From Candidatus Omnitrophota bacterium (lineage in GTDB: Bacteria; Omnitrophota; Gorgyraeia; Gygaellales; Profunditerraquicolaceae), in the NCBI GenBank assembly GCA_030691725.1, contig JAUYDQ010000105.1, positions 1 through 9,239 on the forward strand: a stretch of 9,239 nt of DNA, given 5' to 3'. Positions within the stretch are counted from its first letter, which is position 1. Every line of letters begins with the position of its first letter. Shown here piece after piece: positions 1-6,231 of this stretch. Both the position numbers and the translations under genes were made by a program. The notes beneath the pieces were generated by a model. It saw nothing but the letters and a program-made list of their open reading frames with translations. It did no database searches and was not told where the DNA came from.

Positions 1-34
1 CTTTTTAAACTTAAACACATCTTATTCTCAAAAC

Positions 35-1108
35 TTAAGAATGCATCTCAGATTTTATAGGGACGGTTACTTTCTTTAGATAACGTATTTCATCTAAAAC
101 TTTACCTGTACCAACAGATACATCAGTTACGGGATCGTCGGCGATATGCACAGGCAAACCAGTTTCTTCAGAGATTAATTTATCCATACCTCTTAATAGT
201 GACCCGCCCCCTGCCATAACAATACCGCGTTCAATTAAGTCTGCAGCCAATTCAGGAGGAGTCCTCTCTAAGGATATCTTGGTCATTTCTAATATGGCGC
301 GCAAAGGTTCCTGTAACGCCTCTCTTATCTCTTCGGAAGTGATAGTTATTGCCTTAGGGAGGCCGGCGACTAAATCTCTTCCTTTTACCTCCAGGCTCAT
401 CTCTTCTTCCAAGGGATAGCCAGAACCGATTTTTATCTTTATCTCTTCAGCCGTGCGCTCACCAATCATCAGATTATATGTCTTTTTCAAATATTCAATA
501 ATCGCCTCGTCCATCTCATCTCCGCCAATGCGTATGGATTTGGAAAAAACAACGCCTGCCAGAGAAATTACCGCAATTTCAGTTGTACCGCCGCCAATAT
601 CTATCACCATATTGCCTATGGGCTCCTGTATAGGCAAACCCACGCCAATTGCCGCAGCAATAGGTTCCTCAATTAAAAATACTTCTCTTGCGCCTGCGCG
701 CTCTGCAGAATCTTTAACTGCGCGCTTCTCAACCTCAGTAATTCCCGAAGGTATAGCAATGACGATCCTTGGCCTTACTAATACGCGGCGATGATGCACC
801 TTTTTTATAAAATACCTTAACATCGCTTCTGTTATCTCAAAATCAGCAATAACGCCGTCTTTCATCGGCCTGATAGCTACAATGTTACCGGGTGTGCGGC
901 CAAGCATACGTTTGGCTTCTTCGCCCACTGCCAAAACATGAGAAGTGCCCCTTTCGATAGCCACAACCGAAGGTTCACAGAGCACAACCCCTTCACCCTT
1001 AACGTACACAAGGGTCGTGGCTGTGCCTAAATCAATACCCATATCATTAGAGAATAAGCCGAGAACATAATTGATGGTTTTCTTCAACATCTCTTTAAAT
1101 TTTGCCAT
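35..1108 (-). CDS. mreB: Rod-shape-determining protein MreB (actin-like)
   Basis: Bacterial actin homologue that polymerises on the inner face of the cytoplasmic membrane and guides the peptidoglycan elongation machinery. The 357 residues show the actin-fold nucleotide-binding motifs: phosphate-1 DLGTATT (about 26-32), the LIEEP segment with catalytic-type glutamates (145-149), phosphate-2 DIGGGTTE (170-177) and the adenosine motif [13 protein letters not shown] (295-307). Before the first beta strand there is an N-terminal stretch of about 20 residues with Lys at 3, 5, 9, 10 and Phe/Leu/Ile/Val at 4, 8, 12, 15, 16, 19. This is the pattern of an amphipathic membrane-targeting helix, as known for several Gram-negative MreBs. 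The ATG is preceded by AAGGAGAA at 1113-1120, a good ribosome-binding site, which supports this start. It has its own promoter just upstream, so it opens a new transcription unit; mreC would be the usual next gene but lies outside the window. The ORF is intact. Identification is very secure. Confidence 0.98.
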   Translation of the reverse strand: MAKFKEMLKKTINYVLGLFSNDMGIDLGTATTLVYVKGEGVVLCEPSVVAIERGTSHVLAVGEEAKRMLGRTPGNIVAIRPMKDGVIADFEITEAMLRYFIKKVHHRRVLVRPRIVIAIPSGITEVEKRAVKDSAERAGAREVFLIEEPIAAAIGVGLPIQEPIGNMVIDIGGGTTEIAVISLAGVVFSKSIRIGGDEMDEAIIEYLKKTYNLMIGERTAEEIKIKIGSGYPLEEEMSLEVKGRDLVAGLPKAITITSEEIREALQEPLRAILEMTKISLERTPPELAADLIERGIVMAGGGSLLRGMDKLISEETGLPVHIADDPVTDVSVGTGKVLDEIRYLKKVTVPIKSEMHS

Positions 1109-1137
1109 ATTCTTCTCCTTATAAATACAGTAGAAGA

Positions 1138-1166
1138 ATTCTAACAGAGATTAAAGTCCTTGTCAA
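1138..1166 (-). promoter_or_regulatory. Sigma-70 promoter of mreB (TTGACA-17-TAGAAT, extended -10)
   Basis: On the minus strand a perfect -35 box TTGACA (1166-1161) is followed by a 17-nt spacer and the -10 box TAGAAT (1143-1138, 5 of 6 consensus). The three bases before the -10 box are TGT, which gives an extended -10. The 25 bases upstream of the -35 box are almost pure A/T, like an UP element. The predicted transcription start is near 1131, giving a leader of about 22 nt that contains the mreB ribosome-binding site. Box match, spacing and position together make this the best-supported promoter in the window. Confidence 0.85.
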
Positions 1167-1203
1167 ATAAAAATTTAACTAAATTTTAAGCATTCATAGG
1201 CAT

Positions 1204-1439
1204 GGGTAACTCCTTAAGCGAGTCCTGTCTTGTCTCGTTTCTTGTGGTACAGGAAAGCATAAAACACTTTCCCGTACCACTGCGAAAATCTCCTAAAGTC
1301 ATTGTCGAAGGCGATTTTCTTGCAGGGACGCTCTCCTGCGCCCTTCGACCGCAGGATTAACTCTCGCTTGCTGAGCCTCGCTCTGCCTGACTTACGTAAG
1401 AATACTGGCGTAAGCGAGGAGTAAACCGTAGCAGACGGC
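1204..1439 (-). other. GC-rich, multi-hairpin intergenic island (candidate structured RNA or repeat element)
   Basis: This is the main non-coding content of the 370-bp gap between aroA and mreB. By eye count 1201-1440 is about 51% G+C, against 25% in 1141-1200. Inverted repeats nest into one fold. A closing helix pairs 1216-1227 with 1352-1356 plus 1363-1369 (12 pairs, 6-nt bulge). Inside it, hairpin A pairs 1244-1257 with 1267-1280, and hairpin B pairs 1304-1311 with 1342-1349, with GCAGG/CCTGC (1322-1326/1335-1339) nested within B. Outside it, CCTCGCT 1376-1382 pairs with AGCGAGG 1413-1419, CTTACGTAAG (1391-1400) is a palindrome, and CCGT/ACGG (1426-1429/1435-1438) forms a small hairpin. 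The one non-Watson-Crick position in hairpin A (1251/1273) is A-C on the plus strand but U-G on the minus strand, which favours minus-strand RNA. A 75-codon frame (1441-1214, TTG start, no ribosome-binding site) crosses it, but it probably is not a gene. I recognise no RNA family. A dispersed MITE- or REP-like repeat is an equally good explanation. Confidence 0.5.
1244..1280 (-). other. Strong hairpin within the island (14-bp stem, 9-nt loop)
   Basis: Arms 1244-1257 and 1267-1280 are complementary over 14 positions with a 9-nt loop (1258-1266). The only irregular pair (1251/1273) becomes G-U if the minus strand is transcribed. It lies about 200 nt past the aroA stop codon. No U-run follows on either strand, so it does not look like a Rho-independent terminator. 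It could protect the aroA mRNA 3' end or be a domain of a larger RNA. Confidence 0.55.
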
Positions 1440-1478
1440 AAAAAATTTCAAGCGCTTTTAGAACAAACCCCTAAATTA

Positions 1479-2822
1479 TTAGTGAATAATAGTCTTTAAA
1501 AGACTTAAGAAATTAGGGAAGGACTTATTAATGCAGGTAATATTATCTATCCGGGTCTTGCCTTGCGCCGCAAGACCAGCGACAACCATGCTCATTGCAG
1601 TGCGATGGTCTCCAAAACTCTTGACCGTAGCGCCTATAAGGCTTCTTCCTCCTTGAATTATAATCTTTTCTGATTTTAGCGTTTTAATAATCCTGATATC
1701 GGCACCCATTTTCTTTAGATTTTCTGACATCGATCTTATCCGGTCTGTTTCCTTTACGCGTAACTCGCTAACTCCTTCAAATATACTTTTACCTTTGGCA
1801 AAACATGCTGCCACCATCAAAATTGGCAACTCGTCTATTAAAGAAGGAATCTCCCCTTTCTTAATTATCGTATTCTTTAGTTTACTACTCTTTATAACGA
1901 TATCGCTTGAGGGTTCAAAACCTACCGTACTATTGCCTAACACTTGAATATCTGCCCCCATTTTCTTTAAAACATTAATTATCCCCATGCGGTAAGGATT
2001 TAGATTAACCTCTTTTATCAAAATTCGTGAATCTGGCAATATCGTTCCTAAAACCATGAAAAAACTCGCCGAAGAAATATCCCCTGGTATAAAGATTCTC
2101 CCGGGAGAAACCAATTCCTTTCTTCCTTTTATAACTATCGTATTTTGTTTAACTTTTATGTCTGCTTTAAATAATCTTAACATGCGTTCAGTGTGATCGC
2201 GTGTCTTGACCGGCTCAATAACGCGCGTTTTGCCTTTAGCATAAAGACCAGCTAACAATATAGCTGACTTTACTTGCGCAGAAGCAACCGGTATCCTATA
2301 AATAATAGGATTAAGCCTCCCACCCTTAATTGTAATCGGCGGATACTCTTCAAATTTGGTGTTAGGTGTTAGGTTTTTGGTTTTAGGTATGTGGCGTGCG
2401 CAGATTTCTGCGCCCATCATCCTTAACGGTACGGTCACGCGTCGCATTGGCCTTTGAGAAAGAGATTTACCAGCAATCAGAGTCACAGGAAAATCCTGTC
2501 CTGCCAGAACACCCAATGTAAGCCGCAAGGTAGTGCCGGAATCACCCACAGAAATAGGCCCTTTGGCTTTCTCCAAGCCATAAAGACCATTACCAAACAC
2601 AGTAATTGTTTTAAGGTCCTGATTCTGTGTTATTTTTATTCCTAACTTTTTGAAAGTTTTTACTGTACCGAGGCAATCTCTGCTGGGAGGGAAATTTTCA
2701 ACTGCGGTTTTACCGCAACTTATAGCACTTATGATTATTGAACGGCAAGCTATAGACTTGTCACCTAAAAGAAGGATTTCTCCTTTAACGCATGAGGCCT
2801 GCTTGATTGAAAAAAACCTCAT
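1479..2822 (-). CDS. aroA: 3-phosphoshikimate 1-carboxyvinyltransferase (EPSP synthase)
   Basis: Cytoplasmic enzyme of the shikimate pathway that joins phosphoenolpyruvate to shikimate-3-phosphate, making EPSP for chorismate and the aromatic amino acids. The 447 residues include GDKS (20-23, Lys22 for PEP), the first signature GDSGTTLR (93-100), SQRPM (122-126, Arg124), SAQVK (181-185), RDHTE (208-212), Asp330-Glu331, the second signature RVKETDR (355-361), GDHR (404-407) and Lys433. GDKS, SAQxK and RxHxE are motifs of the class II, CP4-like group. The fourth motif (NxTR) appears as NPYR (275-278). Cys26 sits where His or Asn is usual. Residues about 139-159 are roughly 12 longer than typical because a 7-bp DNA repeat is translated there. 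The ATG overlaps the TGA of the upstream coiled-coil gene as ATGA (2822-2819) with no clear ribosome-binding site, which points to translational coupling. The ORF is intact and the catalytic set is complete. Confidence 0.97.
   Translation of the reverse strand: MRFFSIKQASCVKGEILLLGDKSIACRSIIISAISCGKTAVENFPPSRDCLGTVKTFKKLGIKITQNQDLKTITVFGNGLYGLEKAKGPISVGDSGTTLRLTLGVLAGQDFPVTLIAGKSLSQRPMRRVTVPLRMMGAEICARHIPKTKNLTPNTKFEEYPPITIKGGRLNPIIYRIPVASAQVKSAILLAGLYAKGKTRVIEPVKTRDHTERMLRLFKADIKVKQNTIVIKGRKELVSPGRIFIPGDISSASFFMVLGTILPDSRILIKEVNLNPYRMGIINVLKKMGADIQVLGNSTVGFEPSSDIVIKSSKLKNTIIKKGEIPSLIDELPILMVAACFAKGKSIFEGVSELRVKETDRIRSMSENLKKMGADIRIIKTLKSEKIIIQGGRSLIGATVKSFGDHRTAMSMVVAGLAAQGKTRIDNITCINKSFPNFLSLLKTIIH
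2358..2388 (-). repeat. Heptanucleotide tandem repeat inside aroA
   Basis: Plus-strand units GGTGTTA, GGTGTTA, GGTTTTT, GGTTTTA and a terminal GGT run in exact 7-bp register, about 4.4 copies. On the coding strand they read through as aroA residues 146-155 (PKTKNLTPNT), between the GAEI segment and the conserved YPP. EPSP synthases usually have only about nine residues there. Because 7 is not a multiple of 3, only gains or losses of three units would keep the frame, so the tract is also a possible slippage site. Confidence 0.8.
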
Positions 2823-3604
2823 TTAGTCTTTTGCACGGCTCTATCTCCCTCGCTAACCACGTCTTTTATTGCCGGAGAAGTAAAATCTGCTGCGGACATA
2901 GACTCGTGAATTTTCTCTACCTTAATATCACCTATGTATTTATCATTGTGGTAAAGAGCAAATACATCGCCTGCGCTTACGCCATCTTTGCTGCCTAAAT
3001 TTATTACTACAAAATTATAATCTTTATTTACCACCAATACTTTGCCCTTTAAAGAAGAAGTAACAGCTTTCTCTTTGGGCTGCTCTGTAGCTACACTACT
3101 ATCTTCTGACCCAACTACAATCGTACCTAATTCCACTCCTTGAGCTTGGGTCTGTTGCTGAGTTTGTGCCTCTTGCGCCTTTTTAGATTCTATTTCTTTT
3201 AATTGCGCCTTGGTTTTTTCGGCATCCTTTTGCGCCTGATTGAGTTTTGTCTCTAAATTTGCCCTTAGCTCTTTCTGTTGCCCAAGGTCTGTTTTTAACT
3301 GTTGTACCTGGTCCAATGCCTCCTGCTTTGCTTTTCTTTCTTGTTCTAAGGTGCCCGTTAATGTATCAATATTAGTTTGGGCATCTTTGAGTTTAAGTTC
3401 TACTTGAGAAATCGTCTTTTTATATTCTCCCAGTTTTGCTTCTGCCGCATCGTGTTTTATCTTTAGGCTATTAAAGCCCTCCTGGAGGCTCAAATTTTTT
3501 GCTTTTTCTTTTTGTAAAAGATAGAATACTGCACCGGTAAAAGACAAAGAAACCAATATTAATATAATAAATATTATTATGGACGATTTAGCTTTCTCAA
3601 CCAT
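2819..3604 (-). CDS. Membrane-anchored coiled-coil protein with C-terminal beta domain, function unknown
   Basis: A 261-residue protein I cannot assign to a named family. A short basic N-terminus is followed by one hydrophobic segment (about 9-30), probably an uncleaved signal anchor placing the rest in the periplasm. Residues about 31-150 are rich in Lys, Glu, Gln, Ala and Leu with heptad-like spacing, a long coiled coil. After a Gln/Ser/Thr-rich linker (about 148-185) comes a compact domain (about 187-258) containing VLVVNKDYNFVVINLGSKDG, then AGDVFALYHND and YIGDIKVEKI. It looks like a small beta-barrel of the kind ending FlgT-like and other envelope proteins. The anchor, coiled coil, beta-domain order resembles MreC, and mreB is two genes downstream, but no MreC signature is visible. 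The ATG follows an excellent AGGAGGT (3614-3608). The gene is first in a unit with aroA and has its own promoter. It is secure as a gene; the role is open. Confidence 0.9.
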   Translation of the reverse strand: MVEKAKSSIIIFIILILVSLSFTGAVFYLLQKEKAKNLSLQEGFNSLKIKHDAAEAKLGEYKKTISQVELKLKDAQTNIDTLTGTLEQERKAKQEALDQVQQLKTDLGQQKELRANLETKLNQAQKDAEKTKAQLKEIESKKAQEAQTQQQTQAQGVELGTIVVGSEDSSVATEQPKEKAVTSSLKGKVLVVNKDYNFVVINLGSKDGVSAGDVFALYHNDKYIGDIKVEKIHESMSAADFTSPAIKDVVSEGDRAVQKTK

Positions 3605-3622
3605 TCGACCTCCTCTCTCGCC

Positions 3623-3636
3623 TCTTTTATAAAAGA
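3623..3636. promoter_or_regulatory. 14-bp perfect palindrome in the leader of the coiled-coil gene
   Basis: TCTTTTATAAAAGA is a perfect 14-bp palindrome between the predicted transcription start (near 3655) and the ribosome-binding site (3614-3608). Its position suits a repressor operator, but AT-rich palindromes of this length can arise by chance in such sequence, so the regulatory role is only inferred. Confidence 0.3.
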
Positions 3637-3661
3637 CCCCTATCTTTTTCTGTAGTTTTTT

Positions 3662-3689
3662 ATTATAACATCACTTATATAAAAATCAA
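3662..3689 (-). promoter_or_regulatory. Extended -10 promoter for the coiled-coil gene and aroA
   Basis: On the minus strand a perfect -10 box TATAAT (3667-3662) is preceded by TGT (3670-3668), an extended -10. Sixteen bases upstream is TTGATT (3689-3684), a partial -35 box. Predicted start is near 3655, giving a leader of about 50 nt. It explains why transcription restarts after the long upstream operon. The -35 box is weak, but extended -10 promoters tolerate that. Confidence 0.75.
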
Positions 3690-3691
3690 GC

Positions 3692-3708
3692 ACTTATTTT
3701 AAATAAGT
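3692..3708. promoter_or_regulatory. AT-rich dyad just upstream of the -35 box
   Basis: ACTTATTT (3692-3699) and AAATAAGT (3701-3708) are perfect inverted repeats around one base. Minus-strand transcripts leaving the rluD-like gene would form an A-U hairpin and then meet a short U-rich stretch (3689-3681), so it could be a weak terminator. Its position directly beside the -35 box also fits a regulator-binding site. The sequence does not decide between these. Confidence 0.35.
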
Positions 3709-3734
3709 ATATATGCCGCAAACCTTTGGCGAAT

Positions 3735-4643
3735 TCACTTATTTATAAATTCGCTAAATTCAGACGGAATTTCACAGGAAAACTCTACGAATTTTCCTGT
3801 GCGCGGATGTACAAAGCCGATGTATTTGGCATGTAACGCTAAACGGCTGAACTCGTTATTTTTGCCATATTTTGTATCGCCTAAAATAGGGTGACCCAAA
3901 AAAGCAAGGTGCACCCTCAGCTGATGAGTCCTGCCTGTAAAGGGCTCTAATTCCAATAGACTAAAATCTTCCCCGCGTTTAAGAGTATGGTAATATGTCT
4001 TGGCGTATTTTGTCTTTTTGCCAAAACCCACTGACATATTTTTTCTTTTATAAGGGTGCCTGCCTATGGGTAGCTCAATGATATTCTCGTCGAATTCCAT
4101 TTTGCCCTTTACCAATGCAGTGTATTTGCGTTTAATACTGTGTTTGGCGAACTGTTTGGCTAAAGCAAGGTGGGCAACATTATTTTTAGCGATAACCAAA
4201 AGGCCGGATGTTCCCTTGTCTAATCTGTGCACAATGCCCGGCCTGTGCGGATTAATATCCGATAGCCTTTTAAAACGGTGCAGTAATGCATTTACCAATG
4301 TGTGTTCATAATTTCCCGGAGCGGGATGTACGACAATGCCCGGATATTTATCTATTATTGCCAGGTCTTCGTCTTCATAAACTATATCTAAAGGTATCTC
4401 TTCTGCCATAAGAATACTTGGCTTTTTATCTTCAATACATACCCTTATTTCATCGCCTGCTCTTACTTTAAAATGTGGCTTTGCTAAATTCGCACTGCTC
4501 GCCGTTACCTTGCCGTCTGAAATCAATTTCTGCACAAAAGTGCGGGAAAGGCCAAGATTATTCTTTTTAGAAAACTCTATGAGAAATAAATCCAAACGCA
4601 TATTCGCATCCTGCGCCGATACCTTCAATACATATTCCTGCAT
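3735..4643 (-). CDS. rluD: RluA-family 23S rRNA pseudouridine synthase, RluD type
   Basis: Converts uridine to pseudouridine in large-subunit rRNA; RluD of E. coli modifies helix 69. The 302 residues begin with an S4 RNA-binding domain (about 14-70: MRLDLFLIEF, then LSRTFVQKLISDGKV and VRAGDEIRV). The catalytic domain holds the family signature HRLDKGTSG (139-147) with catalytic Asp142, and ends with the TGRTHQLRVHLAFLGHPILGD block (236-256). Length and domain order match RluD and the B. subtilis YlyB type rather than the shorter RluA. The exact target uridines cannot be read from sequence, so the symbol is a best family guess. The ATG follows the lgt stop after a single base (TAA-T-ATG) with no obvious ribosome-binding site, which suggests coupling to lgt. 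It is the last gene of the long operon. A pseudouridine synthase next to lspA is a common bacterial arrangement. Confidence 0.93.
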   Translation of the reverse strand: MQEYVLKVSAQDANMRLDLFLIEFSKKNNLGLSRTFVQKLISDGKVTASSANLAKPHFKVRAGDEIRVCIEDKKPSILMAEEIPLDIVYEDEDLAIIDKYPGIVVHPAPGNYEHTLVNALLHRFKRLSDINPHRPGIVHRLDKGTSGLLVIAKNNVAHLALAKQFAKHSIKRKYTALVKGKMEFDENIIELPIGRHPYKRKNMSVGFGKKTKYAKTYYHTLKRGEDFSLLELEPFTGRTHQLRVHLAFLGHPILGDTKYGKNNEFSRLALHAKYIGFVHPRTGKFVEFSCEIPSEFSEFINK

Positions 4644-4644
4644 A

Positions 4645-5376
4645 TTATTTTTTTGGTTTTTTTACTAAAAGAAGTTTCCAAACGGCAAGACAGAATATTA
4701 CAATACTGATAAGTTGGAATAAAGTTAGGCCGAAAAGAATAATCTCATTGTCAGCACGCCAGAATTCAATGAAGAATCTCTTTATCGAATAGAATAAAAG
4801 GTAGGCAAAAAATATTTCTCCTTCTTTATGGGGCCGGCCCTGAAGAAATCTTAAAAAAACAAAGATAAAGACTAAAGCCAGGGAAGAATATATTTGTGTC
4901 GGAATAAGAACTAAGTTATGCGCCGGGAAATAAATTCCAAATTTGGCTATCCTGCCGAAACAACAACCGTTCAATAAACAGCCAACCCTGCCTATTGCCT
5001 GACCTAAGGCAACAAAAGGGCTCATTAAATCAAGGATTCTATATAAAGATAATTTTCTCTTCTTTAAATAAACAATGCCGAAAAGAAACCCTAGGAATAG
5101 TCCGCCGAACCATGATAATCCTCCGCGCGCAAGTATGATTATCTCGAGGGGTTCTTTTAGGTAATAATTTATATTCTCGATTATATATAAAATACGTGCT
5201 CCGATAATTCCCGAGACAAAAACTATGAAGCAGAAATTGAAAATTATATCAGGATTGATGTTCTGTTTTTTAGCCTGAAAAACGGCTAATGTTGAACTTA
5301 CCAGGAAGGCTATTGCAAGCATAAGGCCGTAGGAATAAATAATGAGCGGGCCTATTTTACAGATTTCCGGATACAT
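4645..5376 (-). CDS. lgt: Phosphatidylglycerol--prolipoprotein diacylglyceryl transferase
   Basis: Integral membrane enzyme for the first step of lipoprotein maturation: it moves a diacylglyceryl group from phosphatidylglycerol to the lipobox cysteine of secreted prolipoproteins. The 243 residues form about seven hydrophobic segments. Recognisable blocks are the N-terminal YSYGLMLAIAF (14-24), GARILYI (59-65), RGGLSWFGG (84-92), the family signature GRVGCLLNGCCFG (129-141) with the essential-type Arg130, PTQIYSS (159-165) and YSIKRFFIEFWRAD (196-209), whose Arg200 corresponds to the second essential arginine region. Where the textbook signature has Asn-Phe after GRxG, this protein has Cys-Leu, a cysteine-rich variant I associate with non-proteobacterial Lgts. 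The start overlaps the end of lspA by 20 bp, so the enzymes for consecutive steps are made from coupled reading frames. The ORF is intact. Confidence 0.96.
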   Translation of the reverse strand: MYPEICKIGPLIIYSYGLMLAIAFLVSSTLAVFQAKKQNINPDIIFNFCFIVFVSGIIGARILYIIENINYYLKEPLEIIILARGGLSWFGGLFLGFLFGIVYLKKRKLSLYRILDLMSPFVALGQAIGRVGCLLNGCCFGRIAKFGIYFPAHNLVLIPTQIYSSLALVFIFVFLRFLQGRPHKEGEIFFAYLLFYSIKRFFIEFWRADNEIILFGLTLFQLISIVIFCLAVWKLLLVKKPKK

Positions 5377-5833
5377 CTTGTTCTGCTTTCTGAGTTGTGG
5401 TTTCTGTGTTCTTTAATATCGAATAACCCAACAATATCGCCCCGATTGTTATGGCGCTATCAGCTACATTAAATACCGGCCAGATGCGAAAATCCAGAAA
5501 ATCAATCACATATCCTAAACGTAATCGGTCAATAAGATTTCCTAAAGCACCGGCTAAAATAAAAGATAAGGATATATTATAAAAAGAAAATCTTTTGTAT
5601 TTATTATTCCAGAGCACAAAATAAATTAAAATTACGGCAAATACAGAGATAAATATAAATAATAAAGTTTGGTTCTTGAGTATGCCAAAGGCTGCGCCGC
5701 GATTATGGATAAGCGTAAGATGAAATATCCCTTTTATTAAAGGAACAGATTGATTTAATAATAAGTTTTTGGTAGCGAGTAATTTAGCGAATTGGTCTAA
5801 GAAAAGAATGGACAGCGCGATGATTAAAATCAT
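5357..5833 (-). CDS. lspA: Lipoprotein signal peptidase (signal peptidase II)
   Basis: Aspartic protease of the inner membrane that removes the signal peptide of prolipoproteins after Lgt has lipidated them. There are four hydrophobic segments. Numbering from the TTG at 5836, the conserved features are LDQ with Asp14, NRGAAFGIL (45-53), GNLIDR (99-104), VIDF with Asp112 and FNVADSAI (122-129) with Asp126. Asp112 and Asp126 correspond to the catalytic dyad (Asp124/Asp143 in the P. aeruginosa enzyme). Length (158-159 residues) is normal. The frame opens with TTG-ATG. I take the ATG at 5833 as start because neither has a clear ribosome-binding site and ATG is preferred. The gene lies 13 nt after the TraR/DksA gene and overlaps lgt by 20 bp. 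Order ileS then lspA is also seen in E. coli, with a different gene set around them. Confidence 0.96.
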   Translation of the reverse strand: MILIIALSILFLDQFAKLLATKNLLLNQSVPLIKGIFHLTLIHNRGAAFGILKNQTLLFIFISVFAVILIYFVLWNNKYKRFSFYNISLSFILAGALGNLIDRLRLGYVIDFLDFRIWPVFNVADSAITIGAILLGYSILKNTETTTQKAEQDVSGNL

Positions 5834-5846
5834 CAAAAAATGGCGT

Positions 5847-6230
5847 TTATCGCTTTTCTTTTTTTTCTTGGCATTTAACGCAGAGTCGCGCGAAGGGAAC
5901 CACTTTTAATCTGGTTTTTGTAATGAGGGATTTACATTCTTCACAAATACCAAATGTGCCTTCTTCTATTTTTTTTATGGCATCGTCTAATTCATATAAG
6001 GACTGCCTTTCATTAGAAGCCAGGCCCAACGAAAATTCTCTATCATATGAATCGGAGGCGACATCCGCCATATGATAGGTATAGCCGGATATATCTCCGG
6101 CAGCATCTTTCGGAGATTTCTTCAGGGTATCTTCTGATATATGTTTTATCTCATCGATAATCTTTTCTTTCATTTTCAGGATTAACTTTCTGAAATAGTC
6201 TAATTCTTTCTTATTGAATTTCTTTCTCAA
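5847..6230 (-). CDS. TraR/DksA-family zinc-finger transcription factor
   Basis: Small RNA-polymerase-binding protein of the DksA/TraR type, expected to enter the secondary channel and adjust rRNA and stress-gene transcription. An N-terminal charged helix forms half of a coiled coil. A middle segment HMADVASDSYDREFSLGLA holds the acidic tip. The C-terminal four-cysteine zinc finger is CEEC then CVKC, 17 residues apart. The acidic tip is spaced differently from the D-x-x-D-x-A of E. coli DksA, so I leave the symbol empty. The frame can be extended to a TTG at 6245 (132 aa). However GGAGGA (6243-6238) sits 7 nt before a second TTG at 6230, which leaves one base after the ileS stop. That start (127 aa) matches the junction style of the operon and I prefer it. 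The family is secure; whether it answers to ppGpp is unknown. Confidence 0.92.
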   Translation of the reverse strand: MRKKFNKKELDYFRKLILKMKEKIIDEIKHISEDTLKKSPKDAAGDISGYTYHMADVASDSYDREFSLGLASNERQSLYELDDAIKKIEEGTFGICEECKSLITKTRLKVVPFARLCVKCQEKKEKR

Positions 6231-6231
6231 T

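Noticed and set aside
1..20. ATG at 20-18 as the start of mreC after mreB
   Set aside because: Only six codons are in the window, no ribosome-binding site precedes it and nothing confirms the product; mreC is merely the expected neighbour.
453..794. Plus-strand frame of 113 codons
   Set aside because: It is wholly antisense to the conserved middle of mreB, with low-complexity Ile/Ser/Pro content typical of a shadow frame.
1244..1280. Strong hairpin as a Rho-independent terminator
   Set aside because: Neither strand has a U-rich tract after the stem.
1214..1441. 75-codon minus-strand frame inside the GC-rich island as a gene
   Set aside because: It starts with TTG directly after an in-frame stop, has no ribosome-binding site, shows no recognisable domain, and coincides with dense inverted repeats that better explain the sequence.
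1450..1457. AAGCGCTT palindrome with a following T-run as the aroA terminator
   Set aside because: It is an 8-bp palindrome with no loop, too short for a stable hairpin; the T-run on the minus strand starts three purines later without a stem against it.
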